Shown in pieces: positions 11,723 through 21,530 of a DNA stretch of 64,000 nucleotides. The notes below the pieces were generated by a model. It worked only from the letters and a program-made list of their open reading frames with translations. It ran no database searches and was not told the origin of the DNA. Position 1 is the first letter of the stretch. Every line of letters starts with the position of its first letter. The position numbers were made by a program, and so were the translations under genes. The DNA comes from Taxillus chinensis (Eukaryota > Streptophyta > Magnoliopsida > Santalales > Loranthaceae), in contig CM042092.1 in the NCBI GenBank assembly GCA_023512835.1, positions 46,714,400-46,778,399 on the forward strand, written 5' to 3'.

Positions 11723-12078
11723 ATCTTATTCATTGGTTCCCAAGCATTCCCTACTTAGCCCCCGTACCCCAAAGGGCATTAACGGAGGGGGTCCTTCTTG
11801 TACCTCTTGGGGCATTAACAATAAAGGACCACCGCCTGAGTGAGACATTTCGGGTATTCCACGTGGACAAGCACAACCAAGTCCACGTGGGCAAACCTTT
11901 ACTAGCCTCTTCTAATCCTGTTGTGTTAGAGAAAACCCGAGTATAGGGTTAGAGAAAGAGAGAGAAACATGTATGCACAACTAAAACAATTATAGAATAA
12001 AAGGAAAATAAAACGGAAAACAAACAAGCAAGCAAACATTCCAATAAATCGAGACCATGGCTAGACTCTCACAACATT
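11723..12078 (-). other. Tat leader between LTR F and the primer-binding site
   Basis: Non-coding 5' leader of the Tat element (minus strand) resuming after the right TSD copy of solo LTR F. No ORF with a recognisable domain. Confidence 0.6.
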
Positions 12079-12095
12079 CCCCAACAGAGTCGCCA
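12079..12095 (-). promoter_or_regulatory. Primer-binding site of the Tat element
   Basis: On the minus strand this reads TGGCGACTCTGTTGGGG, one base after the LTR end (GATGACA). It starts with TGG, as expected for a complement of a tRNA CCA end. It matches the form I remember for Tat/Ogre elements (thought to be a tRNA-Arg primer); the tRNA identity is from memory. Confidence 0.75.
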
Positions 12096-12096
12096 T

Positions 12097-12510
12097 TGTC
12101 ATCACCCGTTTTTGACCAGGCTCGTTGCCTGGCTTTTGTGAAAGGAGTCCATGCTAGTTCATTATGTTGATACTAGAGTCATCCCTTGCACAAGGCTCGC
12201 ACAAACCATTAAAGAAAAGAAAAATAGAGTCGCCACCAAACAAATTTAAGGTGTGATTGGGCACCTAGAAAAAGAAAGGTCTACGGTTCTAGAGAATTAG
12301 GTTCGAGAGTCGGTTACGTGTGGGGAAGGAAGAAAAACTCTTGCACCCCCACAACACCCACAATTGGTACCTAGTCTTGATCTATGGGTGTTTGCTTGCT
12401 TTATTATTTATTAAAAAAAAGAGTTTTTTTGTATTTTTAATTTTAAGAAAAGAAATATTTTAGGATCTAGGCCTTAAAACAACAAAAGAGATTTTAATAA
12501 AATAAAAAAA
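12097..12510 (-). mobile_element. Tat 5' LTR, primer-proximal part
   Basis: Starts (plus strand) TGTCATCACCCGTTTTTG, the reverse of an LTR end TGACA, directly next to the primer-binding site. The LTR stops where the diverged end of copia LTR B begins. The rest of the LTR is inferred to continue at 59,289, beyond the inserted copia element. Confidence 0.7.
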
Positions 12511-12976
12511 GGGGATATTCTAATTTTAGAAAAAGAATGTGGGATTTACACAGGTACAGCACAATCTGGTTAAAGGATGTAAAATTAGTGCGGAAGATAA
12601 CCAGATAATGGAAGTATTTTGTTTTATTATCTGATGATAATTACATGTCACGCCCCGGATTTCCAACCCGAGGAGACCGGAACGTGACCTTCCCTTTACC
12701 CGAGTTTGGATAAAGGGGATAGAATACAACATGCTCACACAGGATACCATACACTTCACATTTTATATTTAGAGAGACAAAAACCATATTTTTATTAAGT
12801 CCAAACATACAAGAGTGCCCAAACATGCTTTTATTACATAAAACTCCTCATTACAATATCCTCCCCACCTGGGTTACAAAGCTCACACAATAACAAATAA
12901 ACTCAAATAATAATAAACAAAGCCACAAAAAGAACCGCCTCCAACTTGGGTGTTCCCGCCTAACGCCCGTAGGTCC

Positions 12977-13749
12977 CTATAGAAAAACCAAACAGTAGGA
13001 GGGGTGAGCAACCACGGCTCAAGAGGGATCATGTCTCCCCAACCCATCCCATGCTCCTAGCATCTACATGCCATGTGTACAAGTGCGGTGTCGTGATACA
13101 ATTATTTCAACAAATATAATGGCAAGCTATATCAGCAAATACAATTATTTCCACAGCCACACAAAGCTAGCACATGAACATCCCAGGGCTTCCACAGCCA
13201 CCGGGTTTCCAAGAGCAGATCCCAGGCTTCCACGACCACCGGGTTTCACAAAACAGTCCCGGGCTTCCACACCACCGGGTTTCACAATAGTCCCGGGCTT
13301 CCACACCACCGGGTTTCACAAAACAGTCTCGGGCTTCCACTGACCACCGGGTTTCACAAAACACAGTATACATAACCACTCAGGCATAAAACCAAACACT
13401 TAGTAGGCACACATTCACAAATGTACAAACCCAACCACTCAGGCATAAAAACAAACACTTGGCATGCACACCTTTACCAACTCACAATTCTAGCCATACC
13501 GGCATATTATCAAACACATACCTGGGCATATTCATACAAACATATTCACATAGGCATTTTATCAAACATTTAACATGCACGCCCACCCAACATCGAATCA
13601 CACCAAAATGCCATTGAAAGCCAACATTCATATAGGAGATCACACCTATATGAATTTACATATAAGTATTATAGCAATAACAACGGAAACTTTACAAAAT
13701 ATCCACAGGGCCTAACCCCGGAACAGACCAGGAAAGACAGAACCCCTAC
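12977..13749 (-). other. Putative LTR A1 5'-UTR intron
   Basis: Minus-strand donor TTGAG|GTAGGGG at 13,749, acceptor TTTTTCTATAG ending at 12,977, and branch-like GCTCACCC on the minus strand at about 13,001-13,009. It encloses the 13,188-13,365 tandem array. Inferred from the shared layout. Confidence 0.5.
13188..13365. repeat. Tandem array in LTR A1
   Basis: About five imperfect copies of a 33-38 bp unit containing GGGCTTCCAC and ACCACCGGGTTTC. Related arrays occur at the same place in both C2 LTRs (about 47,950-48,085 and 55,305-55,440). It lies within the putative LTR intron. Confidence 0.85.
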
Positions 13750-13937
13750 CTCAAAGATCCTCCACGCTCTTGCCTCCACGCTTAATGCCGTCCAACCACG
13801 GGAATGACAACGTGACCCACGAACCGGAGCTCTCTCTCTCAATCTCCCTCTCTCTCTCTCTGTGACGGCTGCGGTGGCTGACAACAAAAACCCTAAACCT
13901 AAAATAAAGAGAGCTCCTCTTTATATAGACCTCACTT

Positions 13938-14152
13938 ATCAAAACGACGTAGTTTTGATAAATGAAATCCCACCATCAAAATGACGTAGTTTTGATAAAT
14001 TAAACACACCATCAAAACGACATAGTTTTGATAAATGAAACACACCATCAAAACGACGTAGTTTTGATAAATGAAACACACCATCAAAACGACGTAGTTT
14101 TGATAAATAAAACACACAATGAAAACGACGTAGTTTTGATAAATAAAACATG
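13938..14152. repeat. Six-copy ACGT palindrome array in LTR A1 promoter
   Basis: Six copies at about 36-bp spacing of a 22-bp near-perfect palindrome (arms ATCAAAAC and GTTTTGAT around GACGTA), separated by AAATGAAACACACC-type spacers. The array lies directly upstream (minus strand) of the TATA box. C1 and C2 LTRs have two copies at the same position, so this is an expansion. Confidence 0.92.
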
Positions 14153-15609
14153 AACTAACCACTCCGCTTCCACACAGGGCAAAATACCCACAATCCGAAC
14201 ATGGTCATTGTCACACGCAGCCTCTACACGCTCCCACTTGAGCTCATTACACTCTCTAACAACCAAGCCACGAAGACTCGTAGAAACACTCCTTCGAAGA
14301 TTAATGGGAAACGCGGCCTCGAAGATCTATCTCGAAGATCTAACTTTTGACCCTCAAACCTTCGAACTTCGACCATCGGTCTTCGACCCTATGACCCAAA
14401 TCTTCGGGTCTTCCACCTTTCGACTCAAGCGTTCGCCCAAGGTATTGTTCATCTTCGTTCCACTTGTTCTACCCAAAACACGGGTCATTACATTACAACA
14501 AAATGAACAGCAATTACAATTGATTACAATAGCACTCAGTTTCAGTCCACACACACTAGCGTTGATAATCTTTATGAGCTCTCGTACATTTGTATCAATA
14601 TACACGGTTTAGTAGTTATAGACATTCCTAGGAATCTATTTTGGAACCGTACATCCCGAGCACCGTGTAACATTAAGTTCTATACTTCGCTTTAATCGCT
14701 AAGATGTGGAGCTCGAAATATTGGAAGCATAAGTGTATTGAATTACTTTCCTTGATTCCAATTGCATTTGAGACTGTGTCCACATCTCCGAGTGTTCCAC
14801 ATGTAGCATAGTTTAGATCTTCAATGAGTTTGTCTTACATCGGGACATAGCGAGCTGAACACTAAATGCGGCTTGGAAAAGATGAAGCAGCGTCTTCTTA
14901 GTCCGTAGTAAGGTTCCGTACTCCATATCAACAAAGCTCAGATCCTTACTCCGTGTTAGTAGTTGCTTACTTTGTATCGGTACAGTCCTGGAATCCTTGT
15001 TCCATGCAAGCACTTCCTTACTCAGCATGAAGTAAAAACTCAGATAACTAATTCCGCATTAGTGCTTCCTTACTCCGCATAGAGTAGGTACGGAATGCTT
15101 ACTCCGCATTAGTGCTTGGTTTGGATTCCTTACTCCGCATTAGTTTTCCTTACTCCATAATAGTTGTCCTTACTCTGCATCAGTGACTGACTCGGATTCC
15201 ATAGTCCGGGTCTTTATTTCCTTGGTTCGGTGGAGTGACAACTTCGATTCGTTCTCCACAACAAGTCTCTCTTACTCCGTGCGAGTTGTAGACTCAGAAT
15301 CTTACTCCGTATCACTTGACATGGTCTAGTTGAAAGTTAGACGCGGGTTCCTTGGTCGTTTTGTCAAGTGATTACTCCGCACGAAGGATCGTTACTCCGG
15401 ATGATAACTTGGTTGTGTACCAAGTGAATGACGACACTCACGATGATCCGGATCAGGACTATGTATCCCGTCCTTAGCTTTGTCCTTATAGGAGTAGGTC
15501 CAAATTAAAGTTTTATCTTCTACACAGACTTAAAATAAACATGAAACATCTTAAATCAAATTACATAGGGTTTGATCTACATCATCCAAATTCTACGTTT
15601 GATCCAACA

Positions 15610-15625
15610 ATCTCCCCCAATATGG
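15610..15625 (-). promoter_or_regulatory. Polypurine tract of the minus-strand copia element
   Basis: On the minus strand this reads ATATTGGGGGAGAT immediately before the 3' LTR start TGTTGGATC. The plus-strand copy has the same tract at 22,234-22,247. It primes plus-strand DNA synthesis. Confidence 0.85.
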
Positions 15626-15780
15626 ATATGTCAAACCCTTTGTAATCTGATTTGGTTAGGCAGCAAGAAATACACAGAGTTAAGGATAAAGAAAAACATT
15701 TCACTTATATGTCAGTAAGAATACATTAAGCCTTAGTACAGATGAAACTTATGGTACATATGGCTTACTATATTTAAAGA

Positions 15781-17120
15781 TCATTCTTGCTGCATGCTCT
15801 CTCGTAGCTTCATAAATCGCTTATTGGTGAATTTGATGATATTGTTCCAGTTGTCATCAAATGTAATAACTGATTTTAAGAAGAAGCAGACGAAGGCTCC
15901 ACAGCTATTTCCATCGGGCTGCTGAGGCACATTCTTCTTGTTCCGGATCGTCCCCGTAAGTACTTCATCTTGACCAAGAGGAGGTAAATCCAAATCTTCA
16001 TAAAGAGTACTCTATCTGATTGCATCAGACAAAGTTCGAACGAGGCTCCTCATTTGATTCTTTCTAATCTGACGGTCAACAACCTGATGAGAATCAATAA
16101 GCATGATTTTCTTCTCTTTGATCAGAAGTACATTCAGCATGAAATGTGGGGAGTTGACCCGGTAAGGAATGAAGATGGTAGACGAGTTCTCTAGGGTCTA
16201 CCTGTTTTCAGCTATACCATTGATGTAGGTAAGAATGGTGTCCACAGGAGGAAACTGGTCCTCAATCCAACAAGGTAGAATGTCAAAATCATGGCCTTCC
16301 TCGAGTAAAGAGGGGAAAAACCTCATTTCCATCTTTATTGCCAGGGCGTAGTTGTCAATGTCATCAGTGGTGAATTGTCCCTCCTCAAACAGCAAGGTTC
16401 GGATGTCGTTAGGTTCGAAGGGGGACAAGACGGACACACATCTCCGCTCGGCAGTTGAGGAGGCATAGGCCTTTGCAGCAGCAAGAATGCTCCCATCAGC
16501 ATCATCCGAATGTAATTCCGCGTATGATGGGAGGAAGGCGATAGTGCCAGAGGGAACAGCAGTAGGAGCAGCAGCATCAGGAGAGCTGGTCTGGCCAGTA
16601 GAGAAACGGCTGCGTTTAGGCACCAGGAGCCCCGGAGGAAGAGCAAGTGCAGACCATTTGCGAGAAGCATCGCCAGAAGAAGTGGAAGGATCAGATAACT
16701 TCTCCCCGGTTTTGCGGATCGGCGAGAGCAAGAGGGACGAGTCACGACTTGGGTTAAGTCCGTGATGAAGTAGACGCCCTGAAGAGAGGTGGCAATCATC
16801 TCGAGCTTTTAATCCATGGAGAGAGAAGAGGAGGAGAGAGCTGAAAGAATCTCGGCGCCAATGGCCTTTACACGATCAGCGATGGCCTAGGTCTGAAGAC
16901 GATTGTCCTCCGCAAGTCGATCGAGTTGGGCAGAGAAGGGGGCTTCGGACAGAATCGTTGCAAAGGAGGCACGCCCAAGGCCAAAGGAAGGAGCCTTAGA
17001 GGACTCCCCCGCATGAACAGGGGCAGGTGTGCGTAGGGTGGAGTTGGCGACAGCCGGAGAGAACGGTGGTGGTGCATCATCAGCAGCAGCAGCAGGGGCA
17101 GCAGAGCCACTTTGACGGGA
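15781..17120 (-). pseudogene. Copia accessory ORF with C-terminal ULP1/C48 protease domain (minus copy)
   Basis: Reading leftward: a low-complexity linker, a coiled-coil-like stretch (QLDRLAEDNRLQT) and a Pro/Ser-rich segment, then DIDNYALAIKMEMRFFPSLL. The peptidase core follows, with His in NSPHFMLNVL, Asp in LIDSHQVVD and the Gln/Cys box QQPDGNSCGAFVC near 15,880-15,920; the stop is at 15,781-15,783. This is the catalytic layout of ULP1/SENP cysteine proteases, which cleave SUMO. Two internal stops (near 16,198 and 16,015) and a frameshift near 16,735 break it. The N-terminal domain is missing because of the junction at about 17,120. It sits between RNase H and the 3' LTR, the position of the env-like ORF in SIRE elements. 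Confidence 0.85.
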
Positions 17121-17127
17121 GAGGTCA

Positions 17128-17789
17128 ATAGAGGGATGATTGGATCCTTGCTGTATCTTACAGCAAGTCGCCCGTACATAATGTTTGCAACTTGCATCTG
17201 CGCAAGATATCAGGCGAATCCCAAAGAGTCACATATGCTTCATGTAAAATGGATATTAAGGTATCTCAAAGGGACGATGAATTTGGGACTCTGGTACCCA
17301 AAAAGGCCCAACTCCGCCTTATCCAGAAATTCTAATGTTAATTTTGCCGGGTTTGGATTGACCGGAAAAGGCCCCAGTGGTACATGCCAATTCCTTGGAA
17401 ACAGATTGATCTCTTGGTTCAAGAAGAAGTAGAATTCCGTTTCAACCTCTACTGCTTTACGGAATATATAGTCTTGGGAGTTGCCGCGCACGGCTTCTCT
17501 CGGATGCAAAGTCAACTTACCGACTACTGACTTCAACATGACATCTGTTCCACTCTACCGTGACAATACCGGTGCTATTGCTATCAGCAATAATCCCGTT
17601 ATGCATCCAAAGACAAAACATATTGAGGTCAGGCATCATTTCATTCGCGATCGTGTTCTTAAAAAGCACATATCCCTAGAACATGTTGCTATTGAAGATC
17701 AACCGGCGGATATACTTACAAAGCCCCTACCTGATGTAAGATTTTCTGAACTTCATCTTAAATTAGGTATGCTTGACTTTTCTTCATAG
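17128..17789 (+). pseudogene. Copia RT end and RNase H (plus-strand copy, 5' truncated)
   Basis: The frame reads MIGSLLYLTASRPYIMFATC, ARYQANPKESHMLHVK, LRYLKGTMNLGLWYPK, SGTCQFLGNRLISWF, then after stops DNTGAIAISNNPVMHPKTKH and LEHVAIEDQPADILTKPLPD, ending LGMLDFSS before TAG. This is the end of a SIRE-type copia RT plus RNase H. The expected ALSTAEAEY RNase H motif is garbled by stops near 17,430-17,475. Everything upstream of 17,128 is missing; the sequence there belongs to the opposite-strand copia copy. Confidence 0.88.
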
Positions 17790-19428
17790 CTTCTCACATG
17801 TTATCCATCGGTAGTTATTTTCCTAACATGCATTGTTGTACTTCATGGTTAGTGATAGATACCGAACTTCATGTTTAACTATCTTACTTTAGTCGTGTAA
17901 ATGTTCCGATATTTCTCACTAAGTTCATATTGGGAGGATGCTTGCTTATCCGGACCTGGACGGTGAATGAAGCAAACATAATTAAATTTATATGACACAA
18001 ATCCTATTCGATGTCATGAATTCAACTCCATCTTCCATCACATGTCTTATGATTTCATGACTGATCGAAATATCTAAGATGCATGGTTGAGGAATGATTT
18101 GGGATAGCTCGGACCGAAAGTAGAAATTGCGTCACTTGATTAGTCGCTTGAGTGGAGTAAATCAAGGATAGCAGCAGTTTCTCTCGTTTCATCATAAAAC
18201 AGAAACGTCTTAACAGGCTCTAAAAGTCCACGGGGGAGAAATTGCTCTCTCCATTATCTAGTAATACCCCCGGATTCATATTTCATGACCTCTCTCCTGG
18301 CTGTCTATCTGAGGGGGAGTCATCCTCGAGAAGATCGCATCAAAATGATTCGCTGATCTCAGGGGGAGAGAATACTTCATTGAATCTTAAGTAAGGCTCC
18401 CTGTTTCAGCAAAAGGCATGACTACAGGGCGAGAGAATGCTCATTATTAAGTAATGCCTCTCTGATATGTCTCGGATGTTCCGCCCTATAACTCTCACTC
18501 GTAAAGTTGATTGGATTTGCACTGTTGAATTAGAATTGCGGATTGCTTGGCTGTTATCTTCCTCTTCCTAGCATTTTAGGCATGACAGTCGGTTGTAACA
18601 TCATACATCATGTGCTCTTCCTTCCATTTTCACTCATACATTCTCTGATGGATGAAGTCATATAAATCAAATTGATCGTTGCTCTCATTTTCAGTATGAA
18701 GGATTGGCTATGTTGACCTATTGGATTTATGTGTTAATTATCCCACACATACACTGATTTCAGTATGATGGCTTTCACTTCTTATGTATGTGTCTAGCAC
18801 TTAACTTCTTATGCATAAGTTCTGTTTCTTCTTAGTACGGGTTGTGTGTTATACTCTTATATTGTTTATCCGGACTAACCCGAACCTGACGAGACTTGCT
18901 CTTCAAAGCATCTATTTGTTAAGTCATAGGTTCAGATTCTCTTTGCATTTCATTGCTCTATCCTGTCAGATGTCTCGGATTTCTGAGGTGTTATGGTACT
19001 TCATACTCCCTCGACATCAAGACCGCAAAGGAATCATCTCTTTTCAACACTGTTATACTGATACAGTTAGTCAGTCTCATCCGGATGATCTTTATATGGA
19101 TTATCCTGCTCCGGATGAAAGTCGGTTTATTTCCTCCTGACTCTTGGAATTCTCAATTCACGATAAACCAAGTAATTATCTTACATCGCTTATTTTTGAG
19201 GAGGGATAATGATGGTTCATTTAATGCACGCATCGAGCCCGATACTTATCTTTTCAAAAATCCGGAAGTATGCCTACAACTGTCATCTTTGAATGGTTAG
19301 CACAGCCGCCACGTCATAAGTCTATTCGACGGCGCTAATCCATCACTTCTAATAACATAAGGAAGTCGAGTGGTTCACTGTTCATTTCGCTTAAACTCGA
19401 GACCCACTCGCTTCCACGGAAAGGATCC
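17790..19428 (+). other. Spacer between copia RNase H and accessory ORF, with polypurine-like motifs
   Basis: No coding frame with a recognisable domain. Several purine tracts of the polypurine type occur: ACGGGGGAGAAATT (near 18,230), TGAGGGGGAGTCAT (near 18,312) and TCAGGGGGAGAGAAT (near 18,360). Such tracts after pol are known in SIRE-like copia elements. Two ORFs near 18,811-19,300 look incidental. Confidence 0.55.
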
Positions 19429-19436
19429 TATTTATA
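19429..19436 (+). promoter_or_regulatory. Putative promoter (TATA box) of the copia accessory ORF
   Basis: TCCTATTTATACCGC lies 115 bp before the ATG at 19,551. Between them are AAACCCTAAACCCTC (telo-box-like) and a CT-rich leader, a common arrangement in plant housekeeping promoters. This suggests the ORF could be transcribed separately from gag-pol. Inference only. Confidence 0.45.
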
Positions 19437-19550
19437 CCGCACTATCGGCGTCGGCCGAGGTTATCACTACCAACTCTCAAAACCCTAAACCCTCACCGCA
19501 CCTATTCTGGCAAAGCTCTTCTCTCTTTCTCCCTTACTCTTTCACTCTCA

Positions 19551-21530
19551 ATGGCATCCCAAGCTCTCTATGGTGTTGTTCTTGGCCATCTTGTTGATTG
19601 GTCCGAAATCTCTGATCCTCCAGCATGGCTCCACGAGGTTCGCCAGCTACTCGAGCATAGCAACCTTTTCGCACTTGTTTCTGCCCTGACCAATCTTCTA
19701 GTGTCGGATGTCCTGGCCTTCCATCAGCACTCCACCTCCACCGAGGAGTTTATCCTTTTCGTGGTTCGATGGGAAACTATCAAGATCACACCTCGGGTGA
19801 TCCGGGTTGTTTTCAACCTTCCTGTCGGCAATGACATCCGACCAAACGCCGCTGCCATGGTCGCTTCCATGGGGTGTCCTAATAAGGTGAAGGAGTACAA
19901 AATGAAGTCTTTCCATGGTCCTCACCGCTGTATGGCCACCATACTCAGCCGATGTCTTCTGGCTCGCTCCACGGCTCTCGACTCGGTTCCATACGATCTC
20001 TTGCTGGCAATGTATGTGGTTTTTGAGTCACTGCCACTTGACCGGGCAACTTTCTCTTCCGGGTGTTGCGGAATGGGAAACGGAACTCGTCTTCGAACAG
20101 CAAGCGAGTTCTATTGGTGAACCTGTTGCCGGCTCGGGCCACGAAGTTAGTTCGCTCTCCGGTCCGTTCACTCCCGCATCCGGTCTGTTGCCGCTCGGCA
20201 CGCTCCCGCGCTTCGCTACGGCGTTCGGGCTGACCCGTCTCTCGCTGAGGCCCTCTCGGCCGCCCTTCCATGAGGTTACCACATCCGCCTCTCTTGCCGA
20301 TGTCCCCTGCCTCTCTTGCTCGTTGCTACTGCTGCTCTCGCCGATGCTCCCGCACCCATCTCTTCGGTCGCCAGGTCGTTGATGTTGTTCTTCCGGACCT
20401 TCCATCTTCTCCTGCCGAAACCTCTCCCGCTCACTCTCGGCCCTCCAGGACTATCTCGACCATCTCTCCACCGACATACCGAATGATCGTTGGTCGCGCT
20501 TGGGCCTCGCCATTACTGTCGACATCCCAGAACCTACCCTCCGGGTGTTTTATGCTCAACACACCCAGACTCCCGGAGGAAATGCTTATTTGGAACCGCT
20601 ATCACGGCTTTGTAACGCCGTCGCTCCTAAAGGCTGCACCTCCTGCTGCTGCCTCTTTCGGGCCTGCCCATGACGCACGGACACCTGTCCCTGCCGAGGC
20701 TGGTCCCTCTTATCCTGCGGATATCCCTACCATTGACCTCTCCGGTCAAAGTGGATCTCTTGCCCCTCTTGGTCGCTACCGCTGTACAACCACCGCCCTC
20801 TCCTCGCTACCGTCGACTCTACCCTGCCCACACCTACCCCTCTTCATGCGGGCGAGTCCTCGAAAGCTCCCGCCTTTGGTCTTGGGCGCGCCTCTTTTGC
20901 CACTATTTTATCTCGAGGCCGCTTTCTCCGCCCAACTCGATCGCCTTGCCGAGGACAGTCGTCTTCGGACCCAGGCCCTTTCCGACCATGTCCGGGACCA
21001 TGGGTGCCGAGTTTCTTTCCGCCTTCTCCTCTACCTCTCTCTCTATGGATCGAAGCTAGAGCGGCTTGCCGCGTCTTTCTCGACTTGTCCACCTCCATTG
21101 CAGACTTAACGCAAGTCGTGGCCGGTCCCTCCCGCTCTCGCCGATCTCGCCAAACCGGGGGAGAAATCATCCGATCCTTCCCCTCTTTCCACTATCGCGT
21201 TGCCTCTCGCAAACGGTCTCGCACCTGCTCTTCCTCCGGGCCTTCCAGTGCCTAAACGCGCCCGTTTCTCCACCGGCCGCACCGACTCTCCCACTCCTCC
21301 TGTTCCATCTGGTGCCATCTCCTTCCTCCCATCATACACAGAATTGCATCCGGATAATGCCGATGGGAGCATTCTTGCTGCGGCCAAGGCCTATGCCTTC
21401 TCCACAACCGAGCGCCGATGTGTGTCCGCCTCGTCCCCCTTTGAACCTCAAGACATCCGGACCATACCGTCTCGAGGAGGGACAATTTTCCACCGATGAC
21501 ATCGACAACTATGCTCGGCGGTAAAGATGG
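19551..21530 (+). pseudogene. Copia accessory ORF, N-terminal domain and linker (plus copy)
   Basis: The ATG at 19,551 opens 189 codons starting MASQALYGVVLGHLVDWSEI. A helical globular region follows (WLHEVRQLLEHSNLFALVSA, FILFVVRWETIKITPRVIRV, CMATILSRCLLARSTALDSV, YDLLLAMYVVFESLPLD). The last part is reminiscent of the 'putative plant transposon protein' domain, but I am not certain. Frameshifts near 20,050-20,120 send the linker into other frames; it is Pro/Ser-rich and includes AQLDRLAEDSRLRT, also seen in the minus copy. The start is supported by the upstream TATA-like and telo-box-like sequences. It leads into the ULP1 domain. Confidence 0.65.

Larger units (their letters stand above)
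1..12510 (-). mobile_element. Tat/Ogre-type Ty3/gypsy retrotransposon, main body (minus strand)
   Basis: Reading right to left: LTR end at 12,097, primer-binding site, leader, extra ORF1 (DUF7745-like), gag, aspartic protease, G-patch segment, RT, RNase H, a second plant-type RNase H, integrase, and a stop at 615. An ORF upstream of gag together with a second RNase H between the first RNase H and integrase is the signature of the Tat lineage (Ogre, Retand and relatives). The leader is interrupted by solo LTR F. The 5' LTR is interrupted after about 414 bp by copia element B and probably resumes at 59,289. Many stops and frameshifts show it is dead. It is the oldest layer of the nest because everything else lies inside it. 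Confidence 0.85.
12646..14492 (-). mobile_element. Solo LTR A1 (Tekay-type gypsy, minus orientation), TSD TTACA
   Basis: It begins TGTCACGCCCCGG and ends GGTCATTACA on the plus strand and is flanked by TTACA at 12,641-12,645 and 14,493-14,497. The related copia LTR at 58,036-59,288 shows the unoccupied site (GATAATTACAACAAAATG near 58,183-58,200), which proves the boundaries. It belongs to the same family as the C2 LTRs. It contains a TATA box (minus, near 13,915-13,927), a GA-rich leader, a tandem array (13,188-13,365) and six copies of an ACGT-centred palindrome. Confidence 0.95.
12511..15609 (-). mobile_element. 3' LTR (B1) of the minus-strand copia element, interrupted by solo LTR A1
   Basis: Homologous to the copia LTRs at 22,248-23,408 and 58,036-59,288. 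It begins on the minus strand with TGTTGGATCAAACG at 15,609. Without A1 and its duplicated 5 bp it is about 1.25 kb, the length of B2. The last 20 or so bases at its left end are not recognisable. It carries many copies of a CTTACTCCGCAT-type motif (about 15,030-15,420). Confidence 0.88.

Noticed and set aside
13188..13365. CRISPR-like spaced repeats
   Set aside because: Tandem array inside a plant LTR; units are contiguous without unique spacers, and the same array occurs in other LTRs of the family.
13932..14162. ORF with repeated YQNYVVLMVCFI-type peptide
   Set aside because: It is only the translation of the ACGT palindrome array in LTR A1; period and frame follow the DNA repeat, and no start context or homologue is suggested.
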